Positions 42,980 to 52,751 of a DNA stretch of 64,000 nucleotides are shown here, one piece after another. The notes under the pieces are model-generated. The model worked only from the letters and a program-made list of their open reading frames with translations, was not told the origin of the DNA and ran no database searches. The first letter of the stretch is position 1. Every line of letters starts with the position of its first letter. A program made the translations under genes and the position numbers. The stretch comes from Alkalihalobacillus sp. BA299 (lineage in GTDB: Bacteria > Bacillota > Bacilli > Bacillales > Bacillaceae_F): the NCBI RefSeq assembly GCF_017745675.1, contig NZ_JAFLJM010000004.1, positions 62,001-126,000 on the forward strand, written 5' to 3'.

Positions 42980-43130
42980 TGTGTCTAGCTACAGCGCCCA
43001 GCGTCTAGTGAGACTTCCCTCACCGCCGTACGATAAGTCAACATCAATTCACTAACGTTCATTGTGTTTCCTTTATCTTCTGCGGCTTAGTCCAGTCCAT
43101 ACGTCGCTGAACGGGCGCTTCCGCTTTTCT
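42980..43130 (-). repeat. Dispersed Bacillus-type repeat overlapping the PHP gene end
   Basis: The left end TGTCTAGCTACAGCGCCCAG and the right end GGGCGCTTCCGCTTTT match the ends of a repeat I know from several Bacillus genomes (TCTAGCTCCAGCGCC ... GGGCGCTTGCGCTTTT). It supplies the last codons of the PHP gene (KKSGSARSATYGLD). Boundaries are approximate. Confidence 0.65.
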
Positions 43131-43983
43131 TAATTGCAGCTACTAGTTTTTCTGCATAGCTATTATGTATTCTCGTTCTCCCTAGTGGTTCAGGTACTCT
43201 TCCGTAATCTTCATGATGAAAATCTGAACCACCAGTTTTCAATAACGATATTTTATGTTTTTTCTCAATCTGTTGTAATAGTTTTTCATAATGGATCCTG
43301 TCTTCGTCAGAATGATCTCGATGATACACTTCAATTCCTTGTAATCCATATTCAACTACAAGGGGTTCTATCCAATCATCCAAATCATAATAGACAGGGT
43401 GTGCAATAATAGATACACCTTTCATACGATGAATCCAATTTATCGCTTCTTCTGGTGTCATTTCTTTTTCTTTGGAAACATAACATGGACGACCTTCAGC
43501 TAAATATTTATCAAAAGCCTCTGCAACATCCTGTACATACTTTTTTTTGATTAATGCTTTCGCCACGTGTGGTCTTCCTATACTTCCACCGTCAACAAAT
43601 TCTAAAACATCTTCAGCTGTTAACTCAAGTCCAACTGCTTTTAACTTTCCTAAAATGACATCCAATCGTTTTCTCCTCATCTGTTGATGCCCTTTCAACA
43701 TTTGACATAACTCATCATTATCATAATCTAGACCATATCCAAGAATATGAACACTTTTCCCATGATATTTTGTTGAAAATTCAATTCCTGGTATTACCGT
43801 AATACCTAATTCTTTACCTCTATCCATTGCCTCCTTAACACCTTCTGTTGTGTCATGATCCGTTAAGGCAATATATTGCAATCCAACATCTTTACATTTG
43901 TCCAACAACGAGCTTGGGCTATATCCTCCATCTGAAGCTGTTGAATGCATATGCAAATCGGCATTTTCTTGTGCTTTAGTCAT
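43087..43983 (-). CDS. PHP-domain phosphoesterase
   Basis: A 298-residue metal-dependent phosphoesterase of the YciV/RNase AM type. The metal motifs are ADLHMHSTASDGGYSP, ALTDHDTTEG, PGIEFSTKYHGKSVHILGYG, SIIAHPVYY and TGGSDFHHED. It probably hydrolyses nucleotide 3',5'-bisphosphates or short RNA ends. ATG 43983 follows AAAAGGA. The final dozen residues derive from the repeat at 42980-43130 and so differ from the family's normal end. Confidence 0.9.
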   Translation of the reverse strand: MTKAQENADLHMHSTASDGGYSPSSLLDKCKDVGLQYIALTDHDTTEGVKEAMDRGKELGITVIPGIEFSTKYHGKSVHILGYGLDYDNDELCQMLKGHQQMRRKRLDVILGKLKAVGLELTAEDVLEFVDGGSIGRPHVAKALIKKKYVQDVAEAFDKYLAEGRPCYVSKEKEMTPEEAINWIHRMKGVSIIAHPVYYDLDDWIEPLVVEYGLQGIEVYHRDHSDEDRIHYEKLLQQIEKKHKISLLKTGGSDFHHEDYGRVPEPLGRTRIHNSYAEKLVAAIKKSGSARSATYGLD

Positions 43984-44040
43984 CAAATCATTCCTTTTCT
44001 GTATTCGCAATTTTCATACTACTATCAACCTACCAGTAAA

Positions 44041-44080
44041 ACAAACCATCAGTAGGTTCTTAACCTCGCCGATGGTTTGT
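44041..44080 (-). terminator. Terminator of nadE
   Basis: Stem ACAAACCATC/GATGGTTTGT, then TTTTACT on the minus strand. Confidence 0.8.
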
Positions 44081-44098
44081 GTTTATTTTTTGCACGTC

Positions 44099-44932
44099 CT
44101 ATACATTTTTCCACCAATTGTCATGAACTGTAACGGGTAAGTTCCGTTTATGTTCAGTCATTAAATAACGTCTTTCAATTTTTTCTCTTATGTCTGCTGC
44201 AACTTCCTTGCCTTCAAGGTAGTCATCAAGCTGTTCATACGTCATACCTAAAGCTACTTCGTCTGGTAAGGCAGGTCGATCTTCCTCTAAGTCAGCTGTA
44301 GGTGCTTTCTCATATAGGTGAGATGGGCAGCCTAGCTCTTTTAACAATACTTTTCCTTGGCGTTTCGTTAGTCCAAAAAGTGGTGCAGTGTCACACGCCC
44401 CGTCCCCATGCTTTGTAAAAAAACCAGTAATTGCTTCAGCTGCATGATCAGTTCCAACAACTAAGCATTGATAATGCGCACCAATATCATATTGTACCTT
44501 CATTCTTTCTCTTGCTTTTGTATTCCCTTTATTAAAATCAGACAATATTTTTCCTGTAGCTTCAGTAAAAGAAGAATATGCAGCATCTACTGCAGGCTTG
44601 ATATTTACTGTCACTCTCTCGGAAGGCTTAATAAAATTAAGCGCATCTTGAGCATCTTGTTCATCTCTTTGCACACCGTAAGGAAGTCGAACAGCGATAA
44701 ACATATATGGATTTTCTGAATGTTGATTGTTTAGTTCATCAATCGCCATTTGAACGAGTTTCCCCGTTAATGTTGAATCTTGTCCACCTGAAATCCCAAG
44801 CACATACCCTTTCATTCCTGAGTGAAGTAAATACGTTTTTAGAAACTCAACTCTCCGTCTAATTTCAACCCTTGCGTTCACTTCAGTTTGCACTTGTAGT
44901 GCCTTCATAATTTTTTGCTGCATTTCTGTCAA
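44099..44932 (-). CDS. nadE: NAD synthetase (ammonia-dependent)
   Basis: A 277-residue enzyme making NAD from deamido-NAD, ATP and ammonia. The PP-loop is [10 protein letters not shown], followed by [25 protein letters not shown] and [19 protein letters not shown]. No glutaminase domain, so ammonia is the donor. TTG at 44932 is taken as the start because GGGGGA sits 6 bp upstream and the protein then begins like B. subtilis NadE; the frame runs open to 45067. Confidence 0.95.
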   Translation of the reverse strand: MTEMQQKIMKALQVQTEVNARVEIRRRVEFLKTYLLHSGMKGYVLGISGGQDSTLTGKLVQMAIDELNNQHSENPYMFIAVRLPYGVQRDEQDAQDALNFIKPSERVTVNIKPAVDAAYSSFTEATGKILSDFNKGNTKARERMKVQYDIGAHYQCLVVGTDHAAEAITGFFTKHGDGACDTAPLFGLTKRQGKVLLKELGCPSHLYEKAPTADLEEDRPALPDEVALGMTYEQLDDYLEGKEVAADIREKIERRYLMTEHKRNLPVTVHDNWWKNV

Positions 44933-45175
44933 TTTAATTCCCCCAGTACCTTTCCGTCCTAATAGTAATTTACCCGTTTTTTTCAAGACAAAACGAGGAT
45001 TATCTCTATCCTTTAACATATACATTACAAAATCAATTTTGTCAGTACTTTTGTTAGAAAATCTCACAATTTGATAATAAAAAAAAGAAATAACAATACA
45101 TTAACTTATAAAAATGCTTACGATATTATTTAGTATGGTATACTTGAGTTATCGTTGATATTGCAATTATTAAAA

Positions 45176-45204
45176 AAGCCCGAATCAATATACGATTCGG
45201 GCTT
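45176..45204 (-). terminator. Terminator of tlp
   Basis: Stem AAGCCCGAATC/GATTCGGGCTT with a 7-nt loop and TTTTTTAAT on the minus strand. Confidence 0.9.
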
Positions 45205-45274
45205 CTAATTGATACGTTATTCCTTATGTTTCTCTGCGACATCAGAGCTACTTGGAAAAAGTATAATATTCTTA

Positions 45275-45502
45275 TTAATATTCGCCGCGTTCTCGCGCTT
45301 CTTGCTCATCTTTAATTTCTGCATCAAATGCATTTATGCTTTCTCGACGTCTCTCATTCTTTTGTTCAACTGCTTGTCGCTCTGCACCCTTCATATCACT
45401 TTGCGCTAAAGTTTCTTCTGCAGCTTCAATGTTTTGTTTTGTGTTTTCTTTCATCTGTTGTAGACGTTCTACATTATTTTTACGATTATCTGGTTTAGCC
45501 AT
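45275..45502 (-). CDS. tlp: Small acid-soluble spore protein Tlp
   Basis: A 75-residue hydrophilic protein with the Tlp pattern: [17 protein letters not shown], then [19 protein letters not shown] text ([18 protein letters not shown]) and a charged tail. Tlp is a minor spore-core protein made in the forespore and degraded on germination. GGAGG-type ribosome site (AAAGGAGGC). The thioesterase gene upstream is the yneP-type neighbour found beside tlp in B. subtilis. Confidence 0.92.
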   Translation of the reverse strand: MAKPDNRKNNVERLQQMKENTKQNIEAAEETLAQSDMKGAERQAVEQKNERRRESINAFDAEIKDEQEARERGEY

Positions 45503-45574
45503 GAGGAAGCCTCCTTTAGATTTTTACGTAACTATTTTGCTGCAGGAGGTTCGTTTCTATTCTTATTTTTTTCT

Positions 45575-46000
45575 TTATTTTTCTATTCTCTTTTCACGTT
45601 CATAAACAGTATGCCATTCAGGTAAATGCTTTCGTATAGAAATCGGTCGGAACGATTCTTTTTTTACACAAACATGTTCACTTGTACCTGACACACATTG
45701 AACGCCATCAGCGTTCATTATGTTATATCCATAAACAACTCTAATGCCATCATAACGTTCAACCCATGTTTCAATCGTTATCGTGTCGCCATATTTCGCA
45801 GGATATTTATATACTAAGTTTATACCCGTTACAGGAGATAATATCCCGTCACTTTCCATTTGCACATAGCTAAATCCTAAAGCTTTTATTAAGTGTGTTC
45901 GCCCTAATTCACACCAAACAATATAGTTCGAATGGTGAACGACACCCATTTGATCTGTTTCTTTGTAACGCACTTCAATTTCAGTTACCGATTTTTTCAT
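45575..46000 (-). CDS. Hotdog-fold acyl-CoA thioesterase (YneP/FadM type)
   Basis: A 141-residue 4-hydroxybenzoyl-CoA thioesterase-like protein: VRYKETDQMGVVHHSNYIVW with D16 as the catalytic Asp, and later GDTITIETWVERYDGIRVV. It hydrolyses acyl-CoA thioesters; chain preference is unknown. Ribosome site GGGAGG. It lies about 70 bp upstream of tlp, same strand. Copy 3 of the inverted-repeat element sits 29 bp before its start and so may affect its promoter. Confidence 0.9.
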   Translation of the reverse strand: MKKSVTEIEVRYKETDQMGVVHHSNYIVWCELGRTHLIKALGFSYVQMESDGILSPVTGINLVYKYPAKYGDTITIETWVERYDGIRVVYGYNIMNADGVQCVSGTSEHVCVKKESFRPISIRKHLPEWHTVYEREKRIEK

Positions 46001-46029
46001 TTGTTTACCTCCCTTTTATGTTTAAGTTT

Positions 46030-46215
46030 GGCTCTTTTCTCAAAGATTGTTGCTTTTAGCTTTTGGACCGTAAGCCAAGCGGATGCTTGGCTCTTCACAC
46101 ATAGCGTGAAGGTTTTGAAAACAAAATAGCCGTTCAGACAAATGAATTTGTCTTGAAAAGCCTATTTTATTTTCAAAAAACGGTCCAAAAGCAACACAGT
46201 TTACGAAAACAGCCT
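46030..46215 (+). repeat. MITE-like inverted-repeat element, copy 3
   Basis: A 186-bp element more than 95% identical to copy 2, same orientation. It is flanked by a perfect 8-bp duplication TTAAGTTT (46022-46029 and 46216-46223). The TIRs and the three inner hairpins are kept, with compensated or neutral changes in the arms (AAGCAGATGCTT against AAGCGGATGCTT). Confidence 0.93.
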
Positions 46216-46270
46216 TAAGTTTTTAGCGGATTAATTGGAACAACATGTATCGGAATGACAGCAGACAAAC

Positions 46271-48610
46271 TTAAAATACGAAATCTTCTTTTTGTACTGT
46301 TATAAGTACGGAAGGTTCAATATCAACCTCGTTTAATTGACATACCCGATGCGCTTGCTTGCTTATTGCCATTTCAACTAAATTAACTGCATAGCGACCA
46401 TTACCTGTTATGTTAATTTTCCGTAGTTCTTCTTGGACATATTTTGCTGCACGATCGTCTAACTGATATCCGTAATCTTGTGCATACATCGTAACCATAC
46501 TAAATAATTCTTCAGTCGTATAATCTTCAAAGTGGATGTACTTTTTAAATCTTGACTCTAGCCCAGGATTTTGAGAAATTAACCGCTTCATTTCATCCGG
46601 ATACCCTGCTAATATAACGACTAAATTTTCATTATGCTTTGTCATTTCTTCAACTAGCGTATCTATCACTTCACGACCAAAATCCTTTTCGCCACCAGCG
46701 GCTAATGAGTAAGCTTCATCTATAAACAAAACACCGCCTAAAGCTTCACGAATTTTTTTCTTCGTTTTCAATGCTGTTTGCCCAACATACCCAGCAACGA
46801 GATCCGTTCGACCGGCAACAACAACATGTCCTCGTTTTAAAAGACCAATATCTTTAAGTAGCTCCGAAAACAACTTTGCTACCGTCGTTTTCCCAGTTCC
46901 TGGATTTCCTGTAAAAATAGAGTGAAGTTGGACCGGCATAACGCGCAAGTTTTTTTCTGCCCGTAGCTGCTGTACCCGAACTAATGAGCTTAACGTTTCA
47001 ACTTCCTTTTTAACTTCATCTAAACCAATTAAGCGAGAAAGTCGCTCTAATGCACTTTCTTTTTGTTCGTCGTTCTCACGCGCTGTTACCTTCACGTCTT
47101 GACCATCGAGTATTGTCATTTGTTCAATGGTCAATGGCTTGTCCATTTCTACACGAGACCCTTTTTTAAAAATTGAATCAAGTACAATATTTTTTACCGT
47201 ACGTGCATTTCCAAACGTTTCATCTACCTGCTCTTTTTCAATTCTTTTTTTTAGTTCCCTTAACCCATCCATCGAAAATACATAATCGTTTTCGAAGGCC
47301 ATTCTTTCTCCAATCGATAACAACTCATTAATTGAATAGTCAGGTAGATGAATATGATTTGGCTCTGGAAACCGACTTCTTAGACCTGGATTGGCCCATA
47401 AAAACTGCCGCATCTCCTCAGGATAACCAGCTAATATGACCGCAAACTTGCCAGCATATTCACTACTCGTCATGGCAGATACTAACGTGTCGATCACTGA
47501 TTGGCCGTAATCATTACTTGCAGCGCCTTCACGCTTTAAACTATATGCCTCATCTATAAATAGAACCCCTCCAAGGGCTTTCTCAATCACTTTTAAGGTG
47601 TTTTCTTCCGTCTGCCCTACAAACCCTGCCACAAGCTGAGAGCGATCAACTTCAAGAACATCTTCACGAGGCAATATCCCAAGTTCATAATAAATTTTAG
47701 CTAGGAGACGGGCTAACATCGTTTTCCCAGTTCCTGGATTTCCGGTAATGATCATATTTAAACTTAAGTCATCTTGAAAATGAAACCCCTCTTCTTTACG
47801 ACGTCGTTGATATTGTAGAAAATGATATAGTCCCCTCACTCGTTCTTTTACTTCAATTAAACCAACCATATGATTTAACGTATTCAACGATTGTGGAAAC
47901 CTATCCATTGCCTTCGGTAATTCTCCTTTTTGTTGAACCGTCCGTAGCCAAGCTTCTTTTAATCCTTCAATTTTTTTAATTGGAGCTCGAATTTCTTTTA
48001 ATTGTGACGCAGAATAAAAAATGCCTGTCGCCGATTCCTGGTATGCTTCAGTAGCTTTTGCAATGGCTAGCATCGGCTCATTCAAATCCTTTATAATTTT
48101 TTCGAGCTGAACAATCTTATTAAGTTGCATACTACTATCGATTAATTCTGCTGACTGCCGCGCCCGTAAAAGAACAGAATTAATTTCAGAAGCTCTTGAA
48201 AAAAAATGATTCGCAATCTGAAAATAATCATGGGCAATCTTTTTCTTCGATGCACCATGGTCAGTTTCTCGTATTTGCGGTAATTTTTCAGGAATAATGT
48301 CAAATTGTATTTGTGAAATTAACTGCTCAGCAAGAATCCGATTGGCCAATGGCTGCTGCGGTTCAATCGCTAGCGCCTCATCTAACCACTTACTAAGTAA
48401 AGGGTCATCCGGACTATACCGTTCGCTTCTTTTCAATGTTAATAAACTTAATACTAACGCTCGCACTCTGCAAGAAGCGGTATCTGGATGATTTTCTAAA
48501 TACGTAAGGTAACGAAGGGCTAATGGCTCTTGATTAAATTGCTCGGGTTCTTCAAGCCATAAGTTTACGTCCTCATTGATTTGTTTTAATGATATGCTTA
48601 ATTCGTTCAT
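46271..48610 (-). CDS. Double AAA+ ATPase, SpoVK/CbbX-like
   Basis: A 779-residue protein: an alpha-helical N-terminal part (1-245), then two CbxX/SpoVK-type AAA+ modules. Module 1 has ITGNPGTGKTMLARLLAK and GGVLFIDEAYSLKREG; module 2 has FTGNPGTGKTTVAKLF and GGVLFIDEAYSLAAGG. Both retain Walker A, Walker B and arginine-finger-region text (NPGLRSRF, NPGLESRF). B. subtilis SpoVK has a single module of about 322 residues, so this is a larger relative also seen in other bacilli. The role is unknown; remodelling of a spore or membrane complex is a guess. Confidence 0.88.
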   Translation of the reverse strand: MNELSISLKQINEDVNLWLEEPEQFNQEPLALRYLTYLENHPDTASCRVRALVLSLLTLKRSERYSPDDPLLSKWLDEALAIEPQQPLANRILAEQLISQIQFDIIPEKLPQIRETDHGASKKKIAHDYFQIANHFFSRASEINSVLLRARQSAELIDSSMQLNKIVQLEKIIKDLNEPMLAIAKATEAYQESATGIFYSASQLKEIRAPIKKIEGLKEAWLRTVQQKGELPKAMDRFPQSLNTLNHMVGLIEVKERVRGLYHFLQYQRRRKEEGFHFQDDLSLNMIITGNPGTGKTMLARLLAKIYYELGILPREDVLEVDRSQLVAGFVGQTEENTLKVIEKALGGVLFIDEAYSLKREGAASNDYGQSVIDTLVSAMTSSEYAGKFAVILAGYPEEMRQFLWANPGLRSRFPEPNHIHLPDYSINELLSIGERMAFENDYVFSMDGLRELKKRIEKEQVDETFGNARTVKNIVLDSIFKKGSRVEMDKPLTIEQMTILDGQDVKVTARENDEQKESALERLSRLIGLDEVKKEVETLSSLVRVQQLRAEKNLRVMPVQLHSIFTGNPGTGKTTVAKLFSELLKDIGLLKRGHVVVAGRTDLVAGYVGQTALKTKKKIREALGGVLFIDEAYSLAAGGEKDFGREVIDTLVEEMTKHNENLVVILAGYPDEMKRLISQNPGLESRFKKYIHFEDYTTEELFSMVTMYAQDYGYQLDDRAAKYVQEELRKINITGNGRYAVNLVEMAISKQAHRVCQLNEVDIEPSVLITVQKEDFVF

Positions 48611-48642
48611 AAAGTTGTTTCACCTCTTGCTTGGCTATTCCT

Positions 48643-49587
48643 TTATTTTACCATCACCTGTTTTGTCTGAATATCCCGTTTTTGTTTCTTAGATTTCACG
48701 TACGTCCCAATATATACTCCTGATAAGACAAACAATGCCCCGATTCCATGTGCAAATGTAAACTTTTCTCCTAGAAATAACGTAGCCATAATTACAGCTG
48801 AAACAGGCATTACATTAATAAATATTGAAGCTTTAGCTGCCCCTACCTTTTTAATTCCTTGATAATACATGATAAAACTAATAACAGTAACAAAAATACT
48901 CATATGAAGAAGTGAAGCCCATACTCCGAGGGGTGCTCCTTTTATTTGTGACCATGTTAATTCATAAAGTGCAAATGGTAGTAAAAATAATGTTCCAAAA
49001 AATACAGCATACGTCGTCGAAACAATCGCACTATACTTTCCTAACACAACTTTTCCTAAAACACTATAGAGCGCCCAACTTATAACTGCTCCTAATAAAA
49101 TAAAATCGATCGGTTCAAAACCTATTTTTACTAAATCTAAAAGCCGACCGTTTGAAATAATAATTACAACCCCAAACAAAGCTACACTCATCCCAACAAT
49201 ATGTCGTTTTGTAATCGTTTCTTTTAAAAACAACCCAGATAATAGGACAATTAATACAGGATTGGAAGCAATAAAAAGAGAACTTTTAATAACAGGAGCA
49301 TGCTTACTCGCTAAAAAGAAACAAATATTGTAAATACATATACCCGTTAGACCTAACAACGCAAACAAGCCCCAATCTTTTTTTGTTGGCTTCGGACGAT
49401 TTTTTTCCATCGTCCACATAATTGGAAATAACAACAAAGTTGCTCCTAAGAAACGAAAAAAGGCAACAGTAGCAGGCTCAAAGCTCTCTACCGCAACCTT
49501 TCCAGCAATAAATGCACTACCCCAAGTACTTGTTGCTAAGGCTAACATAATATAAGTTAATATTGGTGTTGTTTGTTTTTCCATCAT
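48643..49587 (-). CDS. EamA-family (DMT) transporter
   Basis: A 314-residue membrane protein with ten predicted helices formed by two EamA repeats (first LATSTWGSAFIAGKVAVESF, second from about 160, GAVISWALYSVLGK). Such proteins export or import metabolites; the substrate is unknown. GAGGGAAT precedes the start. The C-terminus is basic (KSKKQKRD). Confidence 0.92.
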   Translation of the reverse strand: MMEKQTTPILTYIMLALATSTWGSAFIAGKVAVESFEPATVAFFRFLGATLLLFPIMWTMEKNRPKPTKKDWGLFALLGLTGICIYNICFFLASKHAPVIKSSLFIASNPVLIVLLSGLFLKETITKRHIVGMSVALFGVVIIISNGRLLDLVKIGFEPIDFILLGAVISWALYSVLGKVVLGKYSAIVSTTYAVFFGTLFLLPFALYELTWSQIKGAPLGVWASLLHMSIFVTVISFIMYYQGIKKVGAAKASIFINVMPVSAVIMATLFLGEKFTFAHGIGALFVLSGVYIGTYVKSKKQKRDIQTKQVMVK

Positions 49588-49753
49588 ATTCCCTCAATTT
49601 CACTTATGTTTTTCTTTATTGTACCACTTTTTTCGAAGAACGAAATATTTATTAAGAAAAGTAAAAAGTTAGTTCCTGTAGCTAGACTGTTAAAAAGCAA
49701 AAGGAGGCCGTTTAGCCCCCAATAAATAAAACAACTAAATATTTGTTAGGATT

Positions 49754-51385
49754 TTAATGACAGTAAACACCCTCCTCAAGAAACCCTCTCATATAACCAC
49801 CCACAATTTCTTCTTTATCATTGAAAAACTCAATTGGATGATTAGGGTCCCATTCCTCATCCGAGCTGATAACATTAATAAACGTATTATTTTCTACCTT
49901 CGCCTCACTCGAATCTCCTTCAAAATAAATACCGACTTTATCAACATCGCTTGGTTCACTTATATACCCAATGGTTACGTAAGTATACGGTTGGTTATTC
50001 TGAAGCCATGGTCCATTACGAATAATAAAGGTTCTAATTTTATGATCAAGCTCATTGATTGGAATACCGCCTATCATTAAGTTACTTTCGTTTACTTTAT
50101 AATAATCCTGATTATCTTTATAGAGGAGATCCACTGCCAACTTCTCATGATTAATGTGATAAACGACCGCAATAAAGTCATTACTTACTCGTTGTTCTAC
50201 AAGTACTTCCACTTCACCATTCTCCTGACTGGATTGAATCGCTTCTCGTGGAGTAGAAAATCGCTGACTATCAATCCACCCCTGACTTGAAGGATGAGTA
50301 CTACCGAGAATTCCAAATAACATTAGAAAGGCAAAAGCTGTGCTGACAGAAATGATTCGTATCCACCCTTTTCCTCTTAATACTTCAAAAATAAGTAATA
50401 ATAAAAGTAAGGCAGAACCAGTGAATAAAACAATTGATAACCAGTTGAACGAGAAAGTAAGTGGAACAATTGAACCGACATGTTCCCCAATGAACCATTT
50501 GTATAATAGAGATGGTTCTGTCGTCTGTAATGTTCGCGCCACCTCATGAGGTGGAACTCGTTCTGTCATTACAGCAGTAATTCCAAAGATAAACAAACCG
50601 ATAATACTCTCCGCTTTTAATGTATTTTGAAAACGAGTAACGCCCACTTTATGTAGCCTTTTTCTTAATAGAAACCCATGAACAACCCCAAACAAAATAA
50701 TTGGAGCAATTAAAATATGCTTTAATAGCAATAATTGTCCATAAGTAAGCACCCATGAATTAACATACTCTGGAACAATGATTGTCATTAATAGTAGACC
50801 AGACAAAATCAATATAATCACAGAAGCAATAGCAACTGGAGAAAACCATCGAATAAATAAAGTCCATTTTTCGGTACTCTTTTCACTCGAAAACCAACTA
50901 ATTACAAACAAAGTCCCCATCCATACTGTAGCAGCAATGAAGTGTAATCCGTTATATATAAATCCAAGTCCTTCATCTAATGATGCCGCATGACTCGCCC
51001 AACTCGATGATAATGCAAAAATAATTACGAGTAATAAGAATATTAATTTTACATAAAAAGTCTTAATGTATACTAATCCATAATATAAAGTGATGCTAAT
51101 AATAGCTAATAGCGTCGTTACCATCCAAGCTTGGCCGATTTTGTATCCAAGCATGACTTGGGTCATAATCGGCATAAATGGCGCTTCGTATTGAATATGA
51201 ATTTGATAAGTAGCCGATAAAATAGGAATAACACTTAGTACGGGAATTAAGCAAATGCACCCATAAACCCAACTGTTTTTTACAACGAATGCAGGTCCCC
51301 TATTCTTAGGTACAACTTGGAGCAAGGCTACCCCTAATAAAAATGAAAAAAGTAAATACATTAGCACCTGGCTAATTTCAACCAT
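49754..51385 (-). CDS. CopD-domain copper resistance membrane protein
   Basis: A 543-residue protein with about eight to nine transmembrane helices, a CopD-like middle (FIYNGLHFIAATVWMGTLFV and LLLKHILIAPIILFGVVHGF with conserved His) and an extracellular C-terminal domain (about 350-543). It follows a CopC gene by 20 bp. Together they resemble a split form of YcnJ, the B. subtilis copper-uptake protein. Copper handling is inferred from the family. Confidence 0.87.
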   Translation of the reverse strand: MVEISQVLMYLLFSFLLGVALLQVVPKNRGPAFVVKNSWVYGCICLIPVLSVIPILSATYQIHIQYEAPFMPIMTQVMLGYKIGQAWMVTTLLAIISITLYYGLVYIKTFYVKLIFLLLVIIFALSSSWASHAASLDEGLGFIYNGLHFIAATVWMGTLFVISWFSSEKSTEKWTLFIRWFSPVAIASVIILILSGLLLMTIIVPEYVNSWVLTYGQLLLLKHILIAPIILFGVVHGFLLRKRLHKVGVTRFQNTLKAESIIGLFIFGITAVMTERVPPHEVARTLQTTEPSLLYKWFIGEHVGSIVPLTFSFNWLSIVLFTGSALLLLLLIFEVLRGKGWIRIISVSTAFAFLMLFGILGSTHPSSQGWIDSQRFSTPREAIQSSQENGEVEVLVEQRVSNDFIAVVYHINHEKLAVDLLYKDNQDYYKVNESNLMIGGIPINELDHKIRTFIIRNGPWLQNNQPYTYVTIGYISEPSDVDKVGIYFEGDSSEAKVENNTFINVISSDEEWDPNHPIEFFNDKEEIVGGYMRGFLEEGVYCH

Positions 51386-51405
51386 CTGAATTCCCCACTT
51401 TTCAC

Positions 51406-51966
51406 TTATTTACGTCGTCTTGCAAATATAATCGTACTAATAACAATGATGAAAACAACGAATAAAATCCACTTCAAATTAGTAGAAGATTCTTCTTTTG
51501 TTTCACCACTAATTTCTTGAACATTTTCTTCTGTTTCCATTTGTCCTTCTTCATCGATGCTCTCTTTTTCTAGCTCCTTAACCTCTTCCTCTTTTTCAAC
51601 GATTACTTCAGGTTCAGGAGCATCAACCGTAAATGAGATCGTACCATCCGTCGCATGACCATCACTCCCTAATGCAGACCAATGAATTGCATAGTTACCT
51701 TTATATAAAGGCTGTTCTAGTAATGCTGTTAAGACTCGTTCTTCCACCGTTTGAGCGTGTAGTGGAACAATATCTCCTGCTTCATCAATCAAATCAATTT
51801 TTGTATGCTTTTCAATACCAACATCAAAATGCAATTCAATTTGTTCTAATGGTTCCACGATCACATCTCCCTCACTTGGAAAAGATGATCCAACATATGA
51901 ATGGCCTAAAGCATATACGGGCATTACGAAACAAAAGAATAAAAATAACAATAATACCTTCTTCAA
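51406..51966 (-). CDS. CopC-type copper-binding protein
   Basis: A 186-residue surface protein: signal peptide (about 1-21, ending ALGHS), then a CopC domain whose N-terminal His after cleavage and the His in GSDGHATDG are likely copper ligands. An acidic linker of about 40 residues follows and a C-terminal membrane anchor (WILFVVFIIVISTIIFARRRK). The start is TTG behind AAAAGGAGTG. First gene of the copC-copD pair. Confidence 0.9.
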   Translation of the reverse strand: MKKVLLLFLFFCFVMPVYALGHSYVGSSFPSEGDVIVEPLEQIELHFDVGIEKHTKIDLIDEAGDIVPLHAQTVEERVLTALLEQPLYKGNYAIHWSALGSDGHATDGTISFTVDAPEPEVIVEKEEEVKELEKESIDEEGQMETEENVQEISGETKEESSTNLKWILFVVFIIVISTIIFARRRK

Positions 51967-52110
51967 CTTTTACACTCCTTTTAATTCCTAGTATTCTTGT
52001 CTGTATTATATATTAACAATGTGAACTAATTGTGAAAAGCAAAAAATTTATCACAAAAATTCTTTAATCCCGTTATAATTGATAAAGCACTTTCACATAA
52101 GGAGATTCAA

Positions 52111-52743
52111 ATGCTCAAAAAATTAGGTGTAATAGCACTTTATATTATGACCGGATTAATACTTTACGTATATGGTGATCAATTATTAGTTTGGTTAGAT
52201 AATTACGCAAGAGACTTTTTACTATCAACAATAGTTGTTGCTACATTATTATCTTTATTTCCTATTATTCCTTACCCTATAATTGGAGGAATAGTCGGTG
52301 CTGCATTTGGTACTACTTTAGGCGCTTTTGTCATTTGGATTGGATCTTCAGGAGCCTCTATCATTATGTTTTTAATTGTTCGTTACAGCTTTCAAGACTG
52401 GGGTAATTCAATACTGCGTAATTATAAATTAACGGAGAAAGTAACCCTATTATTTGAGAAAAATGCTTTTTTTGCTATATTTCTAAGCCGGTTAATTCCC
52501 GTCATACCTTCAATTATTGTAAATGTCTATTCAGCATTAAGTCGTGTATCGTTTATTAATTATACGATTGCCTCAACTCTCGGTAAAATGCCATCCATGA
52601 TGTTATTTGCGATAGTTGGAAATACATTAGTTACTAACCCTAGAGACCTTCTGCTTATTATGCTTCTTTATGGACTCTTTGTAGCAGTTGTCTTTATATG
52701 TTTCAAACAATGGAAAAAACGAACATTACAAATTAATAGATAG
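52111..52743 (+). CDS. TVP38/TMEM64 (DedA-like) membrane protein
   Basis: A 210-residue protein with about five to six helices and the SNARE-associated/VTT domain: FPIIPYPIIGGIVGAAFGTT and FLSRLIPVIPSIIVNVYSAL. The family probably moves lipids across the membrane. Ribosome site AAGGAG. Single gene, divergent from copC. Confidence 0.88.
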   Translation: MLKKLGVIALYIMTGLILYVYGDQLLVWLDNYARDFLLSTIVVATLLSLFPIIPYPIIGGIVGAAFGTTLGAFVIWIGSSGASIIMFLIVRYSFQDWGNSILRNYKLTEKVTLLFEKNAFFAIFLSRLIPVIPSIIVNVYSALSRVSFINYTIASTLGKMPSMMLFAIVGNTLVTNPRDLLLIMLLYGLFVAVVFICFKQWKKRTLQINR

Positions 52744-52751
52744 TTATGAAA

